A DNA stretch of 64,000 bases, taken from Phycisphaerales bacterium (lineage in GTDB: Bacteria; Planctomycetota; Phycisphaerae; Phycisphaerales; SM1A02). The notes below the pieces were generated by a model. It was not told the origin of the DNA, searched no databases, and worked only from the letters and a program-made list of their open reading frames with translations. Shown piece after piece: positions 61,307 through 64,000 of this stretch. Position 1 is the first letter of the stretch. Each line of letters opens with the position of its first letter. The position numbers were made by a program, and so were the translations under genes. Location of the stretch: assembly GCA_029268515.1 (NCBI GenBank), contig JAQWNP010000008.1:1-64000 (forward strand), given 5' to 3'.

Positions 61307-61361
61307 GAAACGCAATGAAAGCGTCTTCTATCAAAGGCCATGTTTAAAAAATGATCTCTTG

Positions 61362-61604
61362 TTAGAGCGTGGCACTGGTATATGGAAGCAATGCCATGTA
61401 GCGAGCTCGGCGAATCGCACGAGCAATCATTCGCTGCTCCTTGGCGGTGACACCAAGTCGCTTACGAGAATAGATTTTTCCGTTGGGCGTCATCAGACGA
61501 CGTAGATCATCTGTTGATTTATATTCGACATAGTACTTGCCACTACTGCCGGTTCGGAGATATCCGCCGCGACGAGAGCCTCGATGTCCTTCGTTGTATG
61601 TCAT
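61362..61604 (-). CDS. rpsR: 30S ribosomal protein S18 (bS18)
   Basis: 80 residues. The core GKIYSRKRLGVTAKEQRMIARAIRRARYMALLPY matches S18, which binds 16S rRNA next to S6. The ATG at 61604 has a GGAG site seven bases upstream; an in-frame ATG nine codons earlier was not used. S18 is usually in an operon with S6, SSB and L9; here it stands alone between a TPR gene and a hydrolase gene. The N-terminal extension (TYNEGHRGSRRGGYLRTG) is basic and Gly-rich. Confidence 0.93.
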   Translation of the reverse strand: MTYNEGHRGSRRGGYLRTGSSGKYYVEYKSTDDLRRLMTPNGKIYSRKRLGVTAKEQRMIARAIRRARYMALLPYTSATL

Positions 61605-61751
61605 GTCTGGCTCCCTATATATTCTGCCCAATGTGGCCAGGGCAAGAGCGGCAGGATAACGGTTTTAGGCTGAGAATCAAGCCCAGCCGCAGATCTGATT
61701 GGAACGTGTAGTTGCCCAATTGAGGGTGACTAAGCCGATAGAGTAGGTGCT

Positions 61752-62426
61752 ATGAACCCAATTGAACGGCCAATAATAGGTATTACACCTGATGTTTGTG
61801 ACCAACGCTGGCGTGTGGCCCCAGCTTACGCGGCTCAGGTCGTGGCAGCAGGGGGGCTTCCATTGGTTCTACCGCCGTTGCCAGAAGTCGCTGAAATGTA
61901 TCTGGATTTGGTTCAGGGGCTCATTCTGACCGGCGGTGATGATCCTAAGATGGAGCTTTTTGGGGCGGTGACTCACCCCAAGGCGACACCGATTGATCAG
62001 CAGCGACAAGCATTTGAGCTGGCATTACTTGATGGCTTGGAACGCCGACAAGAAGTACCACTACTGGGCATTTGTCTGGGGATGCAGCTCATGGCACTCC
62101 ACGCTGGAGGCGATTTGGACCAGTTCCTACCCGAGAGTCTGCCAACAGCCCATGATCATATGAATGGCGCGATACATGAAGTGGATGGATCATTGGGACA
62201 TGGGCCGGTTCATAGCCACCACAAACAGGCCGTTAGAGCAGCCGGTTCATTGGCCGTGATCGCTCAAGCGCCTGATGGCGTGATTGAGGCAGTTGCTTGC
62301 AATGAGAGGCCGTTTTACGTCGGCGTCCAATGGCATCCCGAGCGAACCGAAAATAGGGCATTAGGACCGGCGTTATTCGAATCTCTGATCCAGGCAGCCC
62401 ACAGTAAACCGTCTATTGCAGGTTGA
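61752..62426 (+). CDS. Gamma-glutamyl-gamma-aminobutyrate hydrolase-like (class I glutamine amidotransferase fold)
   Basis: 224 residues. The catalytic cysteine is C108 in LGICLGMQLMALHAGG and the His-Glu pair is in VQWHPERTE (H near 196, E near 198). The N-terminal ITPDVCDQRWRVAPAYAAQVVAAGG is typical of PuuD-type enzymes, which cleave gamma-glutamyl-GABA in putrescine use. No other Puu genes are nearby, so the substrate may differ. An AGGTG site precedes the ATG. Confidence 0.85.
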   Translation: MNPIERPIIGITPDVCDQRWRVAPAYAAQVVAAGGLPLVLPPLPEVAEMYLDLVQGLILTGGDDPKMELFGAVTHPKATPIDQQRQAFELALLDGLERRQEVPLLGICLGMQLMALHAGGDLDQFLPESLPTAHDHMNGAIHEVDGSLGHGPVHSHHKQAVRAAGSLAVIAQAPDGVIEAVACNERPFYVGVQWHPERTENRALGPALFESLIQAAHSKPSIAG

Positions 62427-62513
62427 CTTCTTTCTTTGAAGATCTTGCTGCCGTGTATATTGCTCCATAAGAGTGATTTATCTTTCTTGATCACTCAATG
62501 AGAGGAGCCTCTT

Positions 62514-63704
62514 GTGGATAGATCGACACCGCTTGCTGCAACACATCTTTCTTGGGTATCGGCTCAGATAGATCGTAGAGCCAAAGCAGACCTAGAACCG
62601 ATTGAGCTGGAGTACCTTTCATGGGGGCCTCCACTCGAGTCAACAGGCACAGCATGTGACATGGTGGCCTCTTTTGGTGAGGGACCACTGGAATATGCAG
62701 CGATCCGAAGAGGATGTGCAGTGATTGATGCTTCAAGGCGCGGCACCTTAGAGCTGCGTGGTGATGATCGCTTGGACTTTCTTGATCGAATGGTGACCAA
62801 CCTTGTCAAGGATCTTGTCCCGGGACAATCGCGTGATGCTTTCTTTTTGAATCGTAAGGGTCGAATCGAAGCTGATCTCGGTGTACTTGCACTCGAAGAC
62901 CGCATATTGATCGATCTTGATATTCACATGGCGTCCACAGTCGCTGCAGCGCTTGATGCATTCATCATTGTAGATGACGTGACTTTGACGAATGTAAGCG
63001 AACAGTTTCACCACCTTCATCTTATTGGTCCCAAGTCAGCTGCTACGTTAGAAGCAGCTGGTGGGGATGGCGCCTCGGCATTAGAGCCAAATGGAATCTG
63101 CCAACTAAAAATTGCGGATTGCAATGTCATTGTCAGACGTCAAGATCTGACCGGCGAGGTTGGTTTCGAGCTGATCGTTGATCACGAGAATATCGTTGCT
63201 GTGTATGAGTCAATTTTTGCTACTGACCAAGACCCCCAGCCAGGCAAGCGGACAGTGCGGCCGGTTGGTTGGTATGCATTCAATACAGCCCGAGTTGAAT
63301 CGGGCTTGCCGATTTTTAACATCGACTTTGGTGTCACGAATCTGCCGCACGAAACCGGATTACTAGAGAGCCGTGTGAGTTTTCAAAAGGGCTGTTACCC
63401 AGGCCAGGAAATTGTGGCTCGTATGCATAACCTAGGGAAGCCGAAGCAACAGATTGTTGCAATGCAGATCAACACTGACGAACTTCCATTGGCTGGGGCT
63501 GCTGTTCTCAAAGGTTGTGACCGTGACGATGAACAGATCGGAGTTGTGACATCCAGTGTCTTAAGCCCGCTGAATTCACTGGTTCCAATCGCATTGGCAA
63601 TGGTACGCACCGCTACAATTGAAGCGGGGCCAGAAGTTGGCGTGGTTGCTGAGGGGGAGGTTGTCTCAGCGAGCCTTCAGCAGCAATTGACCTTTTTAGT
63701 GTGA
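62514..63704 (+). CDS. YgfZ/GcvT-type folate-binding protein
   Basis: 396 residues from a GTG with AGGAG six bases upstream. The YgfZ motif K292-G-C294-YPGQE is present, along with the aminomethyltransferase-like fold (FLNRKGRIEADLGVLALEDRIL). YgfZ proteins bind tetrahydrofolate and help maintain iron-sulfur enzymes such as MiaB. Length is greater than bacterial YgfZ (about 325), so an extra N-terminal region of about 50 residues exists here. A true glycine cleavage T protein is less likely because of the KGCYxGQE motif. Confidence 0.85.
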   Translation: MDRSTPLAATHLSWVSAQIDRRAKADLEPIELEYLSWGPPLESTGTACDMVASFGEGPLEYAAIRRGCAVIDASRRGTLELRGDDRLDFLDRMVTNLVKDLVPGQSRDAFFLNRKGRIEADLGVLALEDRILIDLDIHMASTVAAALDAFIIVDDVTLTNVSEQFHHLHLIGPKSAATLEAAGGDGASALEPNGICQLKIADCNVIVRRQDLTGEVGFELIVDHENIVAVYESIFATDQDPQPGKRTVRPVGWYAFNTARVESGLPIFNIDFGVTNLPHETGLLESRVSFQKGCYPGQEIVARMHNLGKPKQQIVAMQINTDELPLAGAAVLKGCDRDDEQIGVVTSSVLSPLNSLVPIALAMVRTATIEAGPEVGVVAEGEVVSASLQQQLTFLV

Positions 63705-63782
63705 TCGTGATTATTGTGGCGTAGCGTCGTATTACTTTTATTTGGAACGCAATAGCACAATCTTGTTGGTGAATAGCACACT

Positions 63783-64000
63783 ATGGCACTTCCTCAATCT
63801 ATTCGAATAACAGAAGTTGGGCCACGTGATGGGCTGCAAAATGAGAAGGCCATTGTTGATGTCGATCAGAAGATAGCATTCATCGACATGTTGTCAGTGA
63901 GCGGCGTGCCCGAAATTGAAGTGACAAGCTTCGTGAATCCATCCTGGGTTCCGCAAATGGCAGATGCTTCAGAGGTTTGTAGCCGGATCAACCGTGCGCC
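63783..64000 (+). CDS. HMG-CoA lyase family enzyme, 5' end only (cut by window)
   Basis: The first 72 codons of an open frame run off the right edge. The start MALPQSIRITEVGPRDGLQN contains the catalytic site of hydroxymethylglutaryl-CoA lyases (EVGPRDGLQNE), and IEVTSFVNPSWVPQMADA is the next conserved block. HMG-CoA lyase ends leucine degradation with acetyl-CoA and acetoacetate. Family relatives include citramalate or other lyases of the DRE-TIM barrel group, but the motif order fits HMGL best. The 3' end is not visible. Confidence 0.88.
   Translation, partial: MALPQSIRITEVGPRDGLQNEKAIVDVDQKIAFIDMLSVSGVPEIEVTSFVNPSWVPQMADASEVCSRINRA

Overview
The window is a chromosomal segment with no phage, transposon, plasmid or CRISPR signature. 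It carries about 50 protein genes and two tRNAs. The best guess for the host is a member of the Planctomycetota, probably the Phycisphaerae branch. This rests on two secreted proteins that end in paired calcium-loop (dockerin-like, GDxNxDGxVD) tails, on large secreted proteins with HEAT, PA14, PHP and discoidin modules, and on a mid-GC genome. It is an inference from gene content, not from a marker gene.

Left part (1-20 kb): a membrane protein, tRNA-Gly(CCC), a secreted class 3 lipase, an envelope pair (transglutaminase-like protein and thioredoxin-like protein), an acyl desaturase, secreted proteins of unknown role, a PqqB-like metallo-hydrolase, a LemA/DUF3137-like pair, a DMT exporter, a tandem pair of Fluc fluoride channels downstream of a CehA-type PHP protein, an orphan ABC ATPase and a large M12-type secreted metalloprotease.

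Middle (20-40 kb): a coupled corA - glycosyltransferase - asnB unit, two tandem OFA-type MFS transporters, a beta-lactamase-fold hydrolase fused to a zinc peptidase, an ALG10-like GT-C membrane protein, tRNA-Arg(CCT), a secreted beta-helix protein behind stacked palindromes, a DUF885 peptidase, HdeD, a lipoprotein with a decayed partial duplicate beside it, and an APC permease fused to EIIA-like and TrkA-C domains.

Right part (40-56 kb): a phenylacetyl-CoA catabolic island. A long minus-strand run, mostly with overlapping or nearly touching genes, encodes a FlK-type thioesterase, PaaF, PaaG, PaaH, a 63-aa membrane protein, a thiolase (PaaJ), the epoxidase PaaA-B-C-D and a complete 2-oxo acid dehydrogenase complex (E1alpha, E1beta, E2, E3). 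A plus-strand unit (a 50-codon CxxC small gene, paaN, paaY) runs into it tail to tail. Neither phenylacetate-CoA ligase (PaaK) nor the PaaE reductase is present. The dehydrogenase complex could therefore feed the pathway directly with phenylacetyl-CoA made from phenylpyruvate. PaaB is unusual in being an internal duplication.

Right end (56-64 kb): an alpha/beta hydrolase, a HEAT-repeat secreted protein coupled to a sirtuin, a TPR protein, ribosomal protein S18, a glutamine amidotransferase-type hydrolase, a YgfZ/GcvT-like folate protein, and the start of an HMG-CoA-lyase family gene cut by the window edge.
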